From: an uncultured Burkholderiales bacterium
GTDB taxonomy: Bacteria > Pseudomonadota > Gammaproteobacteria > Burkholderiales > Burkholderiaceae_C
Length of the DNA stretch: 56,499 nucleotides
Assembly: GCA_903935585.1 (NCBI GenBank)
Contig: CAIZSE010000026.1
Location: 1-56,499 of the forward strand
Reading direction: 5' to 3'
Part shown: piece by piece, positions 24,256-32,123 of the stretch
Layout: each line of letters starts with the position of its first letter
How positions within the stretch are numbered: the first letter of the stretch is position 1
Program-made: the position numbers and the translations under genes
The notes under the pieces: model-generated
Seen by the model: the letters and a program-made list of their open reading frames with translations, nothing else
The model's database searches: none
What the model was told of the DNA's origin: nothing

Positions 24256-24298
24256 ACTGACTGGTTAGTAATTTATTCAAAGACATGATCCTTGTCAA
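24256..24298 (-). promoter_or_regulatory. Promoter with TetR-type operator controlling the efflux operon
   Basis: On the minus strand TTGACA (24298-24293), exactly 17 bases, and TAAATT (24275-24270) form a near-consensus promoter. Immediately downstream ACTAACCAGTCAGT (24269-24256) is an imperfect dyad (10 of 14 positions symmetric, pattern ACTnACnnGTnAGT) of the kind bound by TetR-family repressors of RND pumps. No TetR gene is adjacent, so the regulator would act from elsewhere. Confidence 0.6.
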
Positions 24299-24317
24299 GC
24301 GACAATAGCCATTGCCC

Positions 24318-25391
24318 ATGCAATCTGACCATTTCATTCACCGATCCAGACGCTCTGGCTTGAGTCCGGAACACCGGCAACTCTTGCGCGGCGTATCGCG
24401 CTCGTTTGACCTGTCCATTCGCCTGCTCCCGGCGAAACTACAGGCACCTGTGGCCATCGGCTACCTGCTTGCCCGCGCCACAGACACCGTGGCCGACACC
24501 ACTGCCCTGCCCTTGGCAGAACGGCAAGTTTTACTCGAACTGATGACCCAGGTGATCGCATCGCCAAACATGGACACAGCACAAGCCCGGGAAATCAAGC
24601 ACCTGACGCAGGCATTTGCAGCTCAACAAACCGACCCGAACGAACGCGCCCTGATGCAGGCCCTGCCGCAATGCCTGCCACTGCTGCAAACCCTTGACGA
24701 AGCCGATCAGGCCAGCGTGCGCCTGGTGCTCAGCCACATCACGCAAGGCCAACACCAGGACATGGCTCGCTTTGGCCCCGGCCTGCAAGCCCTCAACACG
24801 CAAGCCGAGCTGGACCACTACACATGGCAAGTGGCCGGAAGCGTCGGGGAGTTCTGGACCGAACTGTGCGGTCGTCATTTACCCGGCTACGCCCTGTTGG
24901 CACAAGATGAAATGCTGCGTCTTGGACGTCGCTACGGCATGGGTTTACAACGCCTGAACATCCTGCGCGATGCCGGTTCCGACCTGGCTGCCGGACGCTG
25001 TTATTGGCCCCTTGAGACACTCACAACGGCCGGCCTGAACGCTGAACAATTGGCCAATGCAGCGCAAACCGCCAACGCCGACAGCTTGCAGGCACTGACC
25101 CCGCTGTACGTGCATTGGCTGGAGCACACCCAATCGCAACTGGCCGATGGCATGCGCTATGCCCTTGCCCTGAAGCCGCTCCGACTGCGACTGGCCAGCG
25201 CCTTGCCGGCGCTGATCGGTGCACGCACCTTGGCGATGCTCCGGCAAGCGGGGCCGATGGCCTTGACCCAGCGCATCAAAATGCCACGCCATGAAGTGCG
25301 CCGGCTGTTGTGGCAAATTGCCCTTGGCCGGGGTTCTGCCGGTGCGATCGAAAGGCTTTTTAAGAAATTGTCCGGCCAGGACCTCGCTTGA
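24318..25391 (+). CDS. Squalene synthase-like prenyltransferase (squalene/phytoene synthase family)
   Basis: This 357-residue helical prenyltransferase has the family's RGVSRSFDLSIRLLPAKL start. The first aspartate motif is DTVAD (56-60), YTWQVAGSVGEFWTELC supplies the middle motif, and the second aspartate motif lies in NILRDAGSDLAAG (D218, D222). Both motifs bind magnesium and farnesyl diphosphate. Its length and the SRSF...YLLARATDTVAD block resemble the longer one-step farnesyl-diphosphate farnesyltransferases more than the roughly 280-residue HpnC. The gene lies next to hpnD, so the pair likely makes squalene-type C30 products for hopanoids or carotenoids. The ATG at 24318 is preferred; a TTG six bases upstream is less likely. 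It is divergent from the efflux operon. Confidence 0.8.
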   Translation: MQSDHFIHRSRRSGLSPEHRQLLRGVSRSFDLSIRLLPAKLQAPVAIGYLLARATDTVADTTALPLAERQVLLELMTQVIASPNMDTAQAREIKHLTQAFAAQQTDPNERALMQALPQCLPLLQTLDEADQASVRLVLSHITQGQHQDMARFGPGLQALNTQAELDHYTWQVAGSVGEFWTELCGRHLPGYALLAQDEMLRLGRRYGMGLQRLNILRDAGSDLAAGRCYWPLETLTTAGLNAEQLANAAQTANADSLQALTPLYVHWLEHTQSQLADGMRYALALKPLRLRLASALPALIGARTLAMLRQAGPMALTQRIKMPRHEVRRLLWQIALGRGSAGAIERLFKKLSGQDLA

Positions 25392-25422
25392 ACCCCTCAT
25401 TTGAGTGAGAAAATCAGCGCCC

Positions 25423-26262
25423 ATGAGCCCCCAAGACTACGTTCAGCAAAAAGCCGCCGCCTCCGGCAGCAGCTTTTATTACGCCTTCCTGTTCCTTCCA
25501 CCAGAGCGGCGTGCGGCCATCACCGCGTTTTATGCGTTTTGCCGTGAAGTCGACGATGTGGTCGACGAAATCAGCGACTCCGGTGTGGCCGCGACCAAAC
25601 TGGCCTGGTGGCAAAAAGAAGTCCTGCAATCGTTTGACGGCCAACCCAGCCACCCGGTCATGCACGCCCTCATGCCCCTGGCACCGGCCTTTGGCATTGA
25701 AAGCCGCCACCTGCTGGCCGTGATCGAAGGTTGCCAGATGGACCTGCACCAGACGCGCTACCTGGATTTTGCGGGCCTCACAAAATACTGCCACCTCGTG
25801 GCCGGCGTGGTGGGTGAAGTCGCCGCCCGCATCTTTGGCCAGACCGATGAGGTCACCACGGTTTATGCACACAAGCTGGGCCTGGCTTTCCAGATGACCA
25901 ACATCATCCGCGATGTGGGAGAAGACGCGATGCGCGGACGCATCTACCTGCCATTGGATGAGCAGCAACGCTTTGGCGTCAAGGCCAACGAGCTGATCCA
26001 GCGCACTTACTCAGACGGCTTCAAGGCACTGATGAAGTTCCAGACCGATCGCGCGCATGCCCTTTACGACGAAGCCCTGGCACTGCTGCCGGCTGCCGAC
26101 CGCCGCGCCCAAAAACCCGGCCTCATGATGGCCAGCATCTACCGCACCTTGCTGCGCGAAATCGAGTCGTCGGGTTTTCAGGTGCTGCACCAGCGCATCG
26201 CACTGACGCCACTGCGCAAGCTTTGGTTGGCTTGGAAGATGCAGGCCTTGGGACGGTTTTGA
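25423..26262 (+). CDS. hpnD: Presqualene diphosphate synthase HpnD
   Basis: This 279-residue squalene/phytoene-synthase family enzyme has the HpnD-type start MSPQDYVQQKAAASGSSFYY. The first Asp motif is REVDDVVDE (D44, D45, D48), YCHLVAGVVGE is present, and the second motif is IIRDVGEDAMRGRIYLP (D164, D168). HpnD condenses two farnesyl diphosphates into presqualene diphosphate in the HpnCDE route to squalene. HpnC and HpnE are not recognisable next to it; the upstream neighbour is the longer synthase-like protein. I start at the ATG at 25423, where the conserved family start lies. Phytoene synthase is an alternative reading but the HpnD-like start favours the present call. Confidence 0.85.
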   Translation: MSPQDYVQQKAAASGSSFYYAFLFLPPERRAAITAFYAFCREVDDVVDEISDSGVAATKLAWWQKEVLQSFDGQPSHPVMHALMPLAPAFGIESRHLLAVIEGCQMDLHQTRYLDFAGLTKYCHLVAGVVGEVAARIFGQTDEVTTVYAHKLGLAFQMTNIIRDVGEDAMRGRIYLPLDEQQRFGVKANELIQRTYSDGFKALMKFQTDRAHALYDEALALLPAADRRAQKPGLMMASIYRTLLREIESSGFQVLHQRIALTPLRKLWLAWKMQALGRF

Positions 26263-26277
26263 TCATTGCCAGTCGGC

Positions 26278-26859
26278 TCAACCCCGACCTGACTGTTCGC
26301 CACTTCTTCGGCGAACCATGTCCCGCGACATCACCTGCAACTGTTCAGAGTCCAATGCCCGCTTGGCCGCCGGATAAACCAGGCCTTCTTCATTTTGAAT
26401 GTGGTCTTTGTAGATGGCCACAAATGCATCCATGTGGGTGTGTTCAGCATCGCTGAAGGGCATCCAGGCTTTAAAGCCTGAATCCACCACACGCGCCAGC
26501 GCCTTGCTCACCTGCACCCAGCTCTTTTCCATTTCAAGGTGGTCCTGCTTGAGCCGGTACACCAGCAAATCGAGGCGCCCATCTTGCAGTGCAAGAACTG
26601 CTGGAAACACGTGAAATTCCTCGTCCAGGTGATGCTGCGGCGCGGCCAGGTCAAAGTAGCGCATCACATCCGCCGCCGCAGTGGACGCTTGTGCATCGCA
26701 CCCGATTTGGGTCAGATGGCTCCTGAGCCGGGTCAGCAAATCCAGCATGCGCTCGACTCGCTCGTGGCAAGCCAAGAGCATCTCAAACGGGGCCTCAAAG
26801 CCCACGGCGGGCGAGCGCATGCCTGGCAATTCGACCCCCACGGCGGCGGGGCGGTTCAT
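26278..26859 (-). CDS. Hemerythrin-like (HHE domain) protein
   Basis: This 193-residue protein has a four-helix hemerythrin-like fold. Candidate iron ligands are His32 (CHERVE), His76/His77 with Glu80/Glu81 (HHLDEE), His107 (KQDHLEME), and His153 with Glu157 (DHIQNEE). Such proteins bind a di-iron centre and serve in oxygen, NO or iron handling in the cytoplasm. It is the last gene of the long nar transcript, and its ATG overlaps the nitroreductase stop by four bases (ATGA). This context suggests a role in NO or oxygen sensing or protection during nitrate respiration (inference). Confidence 0.85.
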   Translation of the reverse strand: MNRPAAVGVELPGMRSPAVGFEAPFEMLLACHERVERMLDLLTRLRSHLTQIGCDAQASTAAADVMRYFDLAAPQHHLDEEFHVFPAVLALQDGRLDLLVYRLKQDHLEMEKSWVQVSKALARVVDSGFKAWMPFSDAEHTHMDAFVAIYKDHIQNEEGLVYPAAKRALDSEQLQVMSRDMVRRRSGEQSGRG

Positions 26860-27461
26860 GCGTTGTCTCCCCAGATGCGGGTGAATTGACTCACCTCAGG
26901 TCTGGCCTTGAAAGGTTTTCGTGAACTCACACTGCCCACACTCAGAAAACAGATCGCATGCTCCGAAGCGCTCAAGCCCAGACCGGCACCAAAAGAGGCC
27001 GACTTGAGCGCCTTGCCACTCGTCAAGCCCGTGCCGTAACCCATGGCATGGGCCAGCAGCATGAAGTTTTGCACGGCGCAACCCGCGCTCAGCACGCGCT
27101 CGTGCATGTCGATATCGGCACAGCCTTTTGCCTCGTCCACGATCAGCAGCATCAGCCACGGTGCCCGCTGGGCTTTATCACGCGCCTGCGCCACCTGATC
27201 GGCCGAGGCACTCGGGTCGCGCTCCAGCAAGGCCAAAGCAAAGAGCTCGCCCAAATCGGCCCTTTTGTGCTCGGGAATGATCAAAAACCGCCAAGGGTTG
27301 ATGAGGTCGTGGTCCGGCGCGGCAGAGGCGGCCAGGAACAATTGTTCGAGTTCGGCTGCGTCTGGCCCCGGGGCCACCAGCCGCTTGGGCAAAACGGTCT
27401 GACGCAAAGCGATCCACTGGCTGGCCAGCCGTGTGGCGTTCGCTGTCTCTTCATCGCTCAT
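26856..27461 (-). CDS. Nitroreductase family protein
   Basis: This 201-residue FMN-dependent oxidoreductase of the YdjA-like nitroreductase type has RQTVLPKRLVAPGP at the start of the FMN-binding region, AASAAPDHDLINPWRFLII, a central QRAPWLMLLIVDEA strand, and GCAVQNFMLLAHAMGYGTGL, the dimer-interface/FMN helix. These enzymes reduce nitro compounds, quinones or enones with NAD(P)H. I start at the ATG at 27461 with AGGAAA upstream. A longer frame would re-read the carbonic-anhydrase end. It sits between carbonic anhydrase (19 bases) and the hemerythrin gene (ATGA overlap), so it is part of the nar transcript. Confidence 0.88.
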   Translation of the reverse strand: MSDEETANATRLASQWIALRQTVLPKRLVAPGPDAAELEQLFLAASAAPDHDLINPWRFLIIPEHKRADLGELFALALLERDPSASADQVAQARDKAQRAPWLMLLIVDEAKGCADIDMHERVLSAGCAVQNFMLLAHAMGYGTGLTSGKALKSASFGAGLGLSASEHAICFLSVGSVSSRKPFKARPEVSQFTRIWGDNA

Positions 27462-27480
27462 GTGATTTTCCTCATTGCGT

Positions 27481-28179
27481 TCAATCCGAAATGAGCTGGC
27501 CATCGTGCTCCACATAGGGCGGGAACGGCCCTGTGCCGCTGTGCGAAGACTGCGAAGCTGGCACAAAATCGCCACGCTGCACATCGAACACATGCACCTC
27601 GCCCTCTTCGATCACATAGTGCCAGCCGTGCAGAGTCAAGCGTCCAGCTTGCACTTCGCGCCGCACCATGGGGTAGTCCATCAGGCGTTCAAGTTGCAAG
27701 ACCACAGAACGTTGTTCGGTTCGAAACAAGGCCTCGGGGCTGGGCCGCACCGGCAGCAGGGCCTCATCAGCCAGCTTCAGCCAGCTTTGCAAGGCTTTGG
27801 CCTCTTCGGGCACCCCTTCGTAAGCGGTGCGAATGGCACCGCAGTGGCTATGCCCGCAAACGATGATGCGCTGCACATGCAGCTGCAGCACCGCAAACTC
27901 GATGCCCGCCATGGTGCCGTGCAGCCCGTGCGAGCCATCGTAAGGCGGCACCAGTGCACCCACATTGCGCACGATGAACAACTCGCCAGGCCCGGTGCCG
28001 GTCAAAAGGTAGGGCACCAGGCGCGAGTCCGAGCAACCGATGAACAAGGTTTTGGGGTGCTGCCCCTGCGCCACCAGATCCTGAAACCGCTGCTGATGCA
28101 GCGGAAAATAATCCGCATGAAAGCGCTGCAAACGCTGCAGCAGCTCGTCGGATGAATCCGGCAATACCTGGTCGTTCAT
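27481..28179 (-). CDS. can: Beta-class carbonic anhydrase
   Basis: This 232-residue enzyme carries all zinc and catalytic residues of beta carbonic anhydrases: Cys49, Asp51 and Arg53 in FIGCSDSRLVP, and His110 with Cys113 in CGHSHCGAIR. RNVGALVPPY is the family core. It interconverts CO2 and bicarbonate in the cytoplasm. The ATG at 28179 overlaps the parvulin stop (ATGA), so it is co-translated within the nitrate respiration operon. That is an uncommon location, possibly linked to CO2/bicarbonate or pH balance during anaerobic growth (inference). Confidence 0.93.
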   Translation of the reverse strand: MNDQVLPDSSDELLQRLQRFHADYFPLHQQRFQDLVAQGQHPKTLFIGCSDSRLVPYLLTGTGPGELFIVRNVGALVPPYDGSHGLHGTMAGIEFAVLQLHVQRIIVCGHSHCGAIRTAYEGVPEEAKALQSWLKLADEALLPVRPSPEALFRTEQRSVVLQLERLMDYPMVRREVQAGRLTLHGWHYVIEEGEVHVFDVQRGDFVPASQSSHSGTGPFPPYVEHDGQLISD

Positions 28180-29126
28180 TGCACCAGGGGCGAGGCATCC
28201 CCGTCCAGATCCAGACCCTCGATCTGCGCCAAACCCACCAGTCGACGCATGTACTGCCCCAAAGCAGTGGCGCGTGACTGCCACTGCAAACGGGAAGCGA
28301 TTTGCGTCTGCAACTGACCGAAATCAGGCAGCTGTCCGGGGTTCACTTCGAGCACATCAACGATGTGAAATCCAAACCGCGTGTGCACCAGACGCGGACG
28401 CAGGCCCTTGCTCTGGCTGGACTCATGCAAGAAGAAAATTTCCTTGGCGAACTCAGGGGCACAGTCCTTGGGCGTGAGCCAGCCCAGGTCGCCGCCATGG
28501 GCGCCCGATGGGCAGTTGGACAACTCCGCCGCCATTTGTGAAAAGCGCTCGGGCAGCATGGCATTGCCCGTCAACTCCAGCAAAGCCGCCTCGGCGCGGT
28601 GCGCCAACGCAGGCACATTCACGCCCGGCGTGACGGCGAACAAAATGTGACGCACCCGGCTTGCCTGGCCCACGGTGAATTGCACCTGGTGCGCATCGTA
28701 ATAGCGCCGCGCTTCTTCGGGCGTGGGCTGGGGAGAAATGATCTCTGCCTCCAACATGCCATCGATCAGCGCCTGCTCTTGTGCTGTCAGTTCAGGCGCC
28801 GTCAGCCCCCTGTGGGGGGGCAACATGCCCAGCCTGACCGCCTCTTGTCGCAGCAGTTCGGCGTATGCCCGCTCCCGAAGATCCTCTGCCGGGAGGCTCT
28901 CACCGTGGGCGAGCAAGGCGATGCCGTTGATGGCGGGTGTTGTCGCTGGCGACACATCAGATGGCGATTCGGCCTGCGTTGCACTCATTGATACGGGCAT
29001 GGCAGCCGCTGTGCGCTCATAAGCCAAAGAAGGTGCCGCACTGCCGCAGCCACAGGCGTCGCCGCCACATGAACCGGATACGGCGGCTGTGGCAAGCTGG
29101 TTTTCAGTCATGGTGTCAAAAGTCAT
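28176..29126 (-). CDS. Parvulin-type peptidyl-prolyl isomerase of the nar operon
   Basis: This 316-residue protein has a central parvulin (PpiC/NifM-like) domain from about residue 150: RVRHILFAVTPG, FSQMAAELSNCPSGAHGGDLGW, FGFHIVDVLEV. The N-terminal 80 residues are low in complexity and include a cysteine/glycine cluster GSCGGDACGCGS (18-29), which could bind metal. No signal peptide is visible, so it should be cytoplasmic. It lies 44 bases after narI and overlaps the carbonic-anhydrase start. Similar isomerases follow narI in other beta-proteobacteria and probably assist folding or assembly of the nitrate reductase (inference). The first ATG is preceded by AAGG. Confidence 0.85.
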   Translation of the reverse strand: MTFDTMTENQLATAAVSGSCGGDACGCGSAAPSLAYERTAAAMPVSMSATQAESPSDVSPATTPAINGIALLAHGESLPAEDLRERAYAELLRQEAVRLGMLPPHRGLTAPELTAQEQALIDGMLEAEIISPQPTPEEARRYYDAHQVQFTVGQASRVRHILFAVTPGVNVPALAHRAEAALLELTGNAMLPERFSQMAAELSNCPSGAHGGDLGWLTPKDCAPEFAKEIFFLHESSQSKGLRPRLVHTRFGFHIVDVLEVNPGQLPDFGQLQTQIASRLQWQSRATALGQYMRRLVGLAQIEGLDLDGDASPLVQ

Positions 29127-29170
29127 GGTGATGCCTTGTGTGCATTGGTTTCGAAATCATCAGAACCCCA

Positions 29171-29890
29171 TCAGCCACGACCGAACGGGGGCCGGGGTGT
29201 CATGCCCAACCGGCGGCTGCGAACCACCTGGTAAGGGCGCAGCACGTAGGCCAGCGTGCCGAAACCACTCCAGACATGGACCAAGCGGGTAAAGGGGAAG
29301 ATGAAAAAGATGCTCATGCCCAGGAACATGTGGGCCTTGAAGATCCAGCTGGCTTCGGCCAGTAACGCCACCGCGCCACCCCGAAAGGTGACGGTGCGCT
29401 GCGCCCATTCAGCCAGCTTGATCATCATGCTGCCATCCAGATGCTGGGCCGATAAAGGAATGGTGGCCAGTCCCAACGCAAACTGGGCCCACAGCAAGAC
29501 CAGCAGCACGATGTCACTGGTTTTGCTGTTCACTCGGATGCGCACATCAAACAGGCGGCGATGCAACAGCAGCGTCACGCCGATGAAACCCAGAATGCCG
29601 AAGATTCCACCTGAAATCATGGCCAGCAATTGTTTGTCTCCGGCACTGATGAAATGTTCGTACATGAAGTGAGGCATGAGCATGCCTACACTGTGTCCGC
29701 CAAACAAAAAAAGCACGCCCACATGAAACAAGTTGCTGCCCCAACGCAACTGCCCCCCGCGCAGCAATTGCGAAGAGTCACTTTTCCAGGTGTACTGGTC
29801 GCGGTCAAAGCGGATCAAACTGCCGAGCAGAAAAACGCTCAGTGCAATGTAGGGATAAATCCCAAATATGAAGTTGTCAAAGTAACTCAT
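29171..29890 (-). CDS. narI: Respiratory nitrate reductase gamma subunit (cytochrome b)
   Basis: This 239-residue membrane protein has five hydrophobic segments. The first is YFDNFIFGIYPYIALSVFLLG, followed by SNLFHVGVLFLFGGHSVGML, a helix with ISGGIFGILGFIGVTLLLHR, then IVLLVLLWAQFALGLATIPL and AHMFLGMSIFFIFPFTRLVHVW. Histidines in the second and fifth segments are the expected ligands of the two b haems. It takes electrons from quinol and passes them to NarH. The ATG at 29890 overlaps the narJ stop (ATGA). Confidence 0.95.
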   Translation of the reverse strand: MSYFDNFIFGIYPYIALSVFLLGSLIRFDRDQYTWKSDSSQLLRGGQLRWGSNLFHVGVLFLFGGHSVGMLMPHFMYEHFISAGDKQLLAMISGGIFGILGFIGVTLLLHRRLFDVRIRVNSKTSDIVLLVLLWAQFALGLATIPLSAQHLDGSMMIKLAEWAQRTVTFRGGAVALLAEASWIFKAHMFLGMSIFFIFPFTRLVHVWSGFGTLAYVLRPYQVVRSRRLGMTPRPPFGRG

Positions 29891-30567
29891 GGCGTGACCC
29901 CACTCGACTGGGTTGAAGTTTTCCTGACAAAGTGCATCGGCTGCGCGTCCCCTGGCCGAGCTTGGCCCCGCGTGCTGCAACCATCGAAGGCTTCAGGCTC
30001 GCTCCAGCTCTCATCCAGCGACTCGTCGACCGCAATCGCAACCGCTTGAGCCCTGTGACCGGCAAGCTCCAAAACAGCCGCCAACACCACGGCATAAGGG
30101 CTCTCTCGTTTCAGCAAAGCGCTGAAAATGGCATTCAAAATGTGGGCCATTTCACCCAAGAAGGCCTTGGCTACCTCAGGTGTTTGGGTGGAGGCGAACT
30201 CCAAGACCACACATAAATGGTCTGGCAACTCTTCGGGTGCCAAATACAAGCCCGACTGCTCATAGGTCTTGGTCAAATCGATCATGGCGGGACCCCGGTC
30301 CCGCGAGTCACCGTGCACATGCTCAAACAAATGCAGGCAAGTTGCTCGACCCCGGTCAAAGGTTTCAACGTAACGTGCCTCGGCGTCCATAGGGTCCAAG
30401 CGCGACAAGTGAGTTGCCAAGGCTTGGAGTTCGGTTCGACGCGCTGGGCTGAGCGCAGCCTCCTCGTCAAGTACCGGCCATAACTCAGGCCATTGCTGAC
30501 GCACCCCAGCTTCCGGGTAGGACAGCAACTGGGACAAAACGCGCAAAGAATAACGAATAGGCTTCAT
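29887..30567 (-). CDS. narJ: Nitrate reductase assembly chaperone NarJ
   Basis: This 226-residue, all-helical TorD/NarJ-family protein starts MKPIRYSLRVLSQLLSYPE, includes YVETFDRGRATCLHLFEHVHGDSRDRG, the best-conserved NarJ block, and has LYLAPEELPDHLCVVLEF. It binds the NarG N-terminus and allows insertion of the molybdenum cofactor before NarGH docks to NarI. GAGGTT precedes the ATG, and the stop overlaps narI. Confidence 0.95.
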   Translation of the reverse strand: MKPIRYSLRVLSQLLSYPEAGVRQQWPELWPVLDEEAALSPARRTELQALATHLSRLDPMDAEARYVETFDRGRATCLHLFEHVHGDSRDRGPAMIDLTKTYEQSGLYLAPEELPDHLCVVLEFASTQTPEVAKAFLGEMAHILNAIFSALLKRESPYAVVLAAVLELAGHRAQAVAIAVDESLDESWSEPEAFDGCSTRGQARPGDAQPMHFVRKTSTQSSGVTP

Positions 30568-30579
30568 GGGAACCTCGCT

Positions 30580-32112
30580 TTAGACGACAGGTTGAATGGG
30601 AATCGTGCGGCGTTTGTCGCCACCAAACAGGCTGGGCTCGGACTGCCCATCAGAGCAACCACTGCCAAACGAGAAACCACAGCCACCACGCATGTCAAAG
30701 GTGTTCTCGGCATACTCTCTGTGCGAGCTTGGAATAACGAAGCGGTCTTCGTAATTGGCAATCGCCATGGTGTGGTACATCTCCTCCACTTGCGCAACAG
30801 TCAAACCGGTTTGCTCTAACACCGCATGGTTTTCGATCCCGTCCACATGCTTGCCACGCTGGTAAGTACGCATCGCCAACATGCGCTCCAAGGCGCGGGT
30901 CACGGGGGCAATGTCGCCGGCTGTCAGCAAGTTGGCCAGGTACTGCACCGGAATGCGCATTTGCGACACATCGGGCAACTCGCCATTCATGCCCATGTGG
31001 CCCGCATTGGCCGCCGCCGTAATGGGCGACAACGGGGGCACATACCAAACCATGGGCAAGGTGCGGTATTCCGGGTGCAGTGGCAAGGCCACTTTCCAGT
31101 CGATGGCCATTTTGTAGACGGGGCTGTTGCGCGCGCCTTCCAGCCAAGACTCGGGAATCCCGTCCTTGCGGGCTTGCTCAATCACCTTGGGATCATGAGG
31201 ATTGAGGAAGATGTCCAGTTGGGCCTGGTACAGGTCTTTCTCGTTCTCTGTGCTGGCCGCCTCGGCGATACGGTCCGCGTCGTAGAGCACCACGCCAAGG
31301 TAACGGATGCGACCGACGCAGGTTTCGGAGCACACCGTGGGCTGCCCGGCTTCAATGCGGGGATAACAAAAGATGCACTTCTCGGCTTTGCCGCTTTGCC
31401 AGTTGTAGTAAATTTTCTTGTAGGGGCAGCCACTCACACACATGCGCCAACCCCGGCACTTGTCTTGATCGATCAGCACGATGCCGTCGTCCTCGCGCTT
31501 GTAAATCGAGCCCGAGGGGCAGGATGCCACACAGGTGGGGTTCAGGCAGTGTTCGCACAGGCGTGGCAAATACATCATGAAGGTGTTTTCAAACTGCCCG
31601 ACCATGTCTTTTTGGACTTGGTCAAAATTCGCCAAATTGGCGTCTTTGCTGCGCTTGCTGAACTCACCGCCCAGAATTTCTTCCCAGTTTGGCCCCCATT
31701 CGATCTTTTGCATGCGTTGACCGGTGATCAAACTGCATGGTCTTGCCGTCGGTGTGGCTTTGGATTCTGGTGCCCCTTGCAGGTGCTCATAGTCGTAGGT
31801 GAACGGCTCGTAGTAATCGTCGATCTGCGGCATGTTGGGGTTTGCAAAAATCCGCATCAGCAGTTTCCACTTGCCCCCCTGTTTGGGCTCGATCGAACCG
31901 TTGGCCCTGCGGGTCCAACCGCCATTCCACTTGTCCTGGTTTTCCCATTCTTTGGGGTAGCCGATGCCGGGTTTGGTTTCAACGTTGTTAAACCAAGCGT
32001 ATTCAACACCCGGGCGACTGGTCCAAACGTTTTTGCAGGTGACCGAGCAGGTGTGACAGCCGATGCATTTGTCCAAATTCAGGACCATGGCGATTTGTGC
32101 GCGAATTTTCAT
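30580..32112 (-). CDS. narH: Respiratory nitrate reductase beta subunit (iron-sulfur)
   Basis: This 510-residue subunit begins MKIRAQIAMVLNLDKCIGC. Cysteine clusters are visible as CIGCHTCSVTCKNVW, CEHCLNPTCVASCPSGS, CRGWRMCVSGCPYKK and CIFCYPRIEAGQPTVC. In the third cluster tryptophan replaces one cysteine, which gives the [3Fe-4S] centre typical of NarH. It carries electrons from NarI haems to NarG. AGGAGA precedes the ATG at 32112; the alternative start five codons upstream is less well placed. It begins 11 bases after the narG stop. Confidence 0.97.
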   Translation of the reverse strand: MKIRAQIAMVLNLDKCIGCHTCSVTCKNVWTSRPGVEYAWFNNVETKPGIGYPKEWENQDKWNGGWTRRANGSIEPKQGGKWKLLMRIFANPNMPQIDDYYEPFTYDYEHLQGAPESKATPTARPCSLITGQRMQKIEWGPNWEEILGGEFSKRSKDANLANFDQVQKDMVGQFENTFMMYLPRLCEHCLNPTCVASCPSGSIYKREDDGIVLIDQDKCRGWRMCVSGCPYKKIYYNWQSGKAEKCIFCYPRIEAGQPTVCSETCVGRIRYLGVVLYDADRIAEAASTENEKDLYQAQLDIFLNPHDPKVIEQARKDGIPESWLEGARNSPVYKMAIDWKVALPLHPEYRTLPMVWYVPPLSPITAAANAGHMGMNGELPDVSQMRIPVQYLANLLTAGDIAPVTRALERMLAMRTYQRGKHVDGIENHAVLEQTGLTVAQVEEMYHTMAIANYEDRFVIPSSHREYAENTFDMRGGCGFSFGSGCSDGQSEPSLFGGDKRRTIPIQPVV

Positions 32113-32123
32113 AGAGTTCTCCT

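Noticed and set aside
24233..24286. Adaptor start at ATG 24286 with an AAGGATC site
   Set aside because: It falls within the -35/-10 spacer of a strong promoter; starting at 24232 gives a standard lipoprotein signal.
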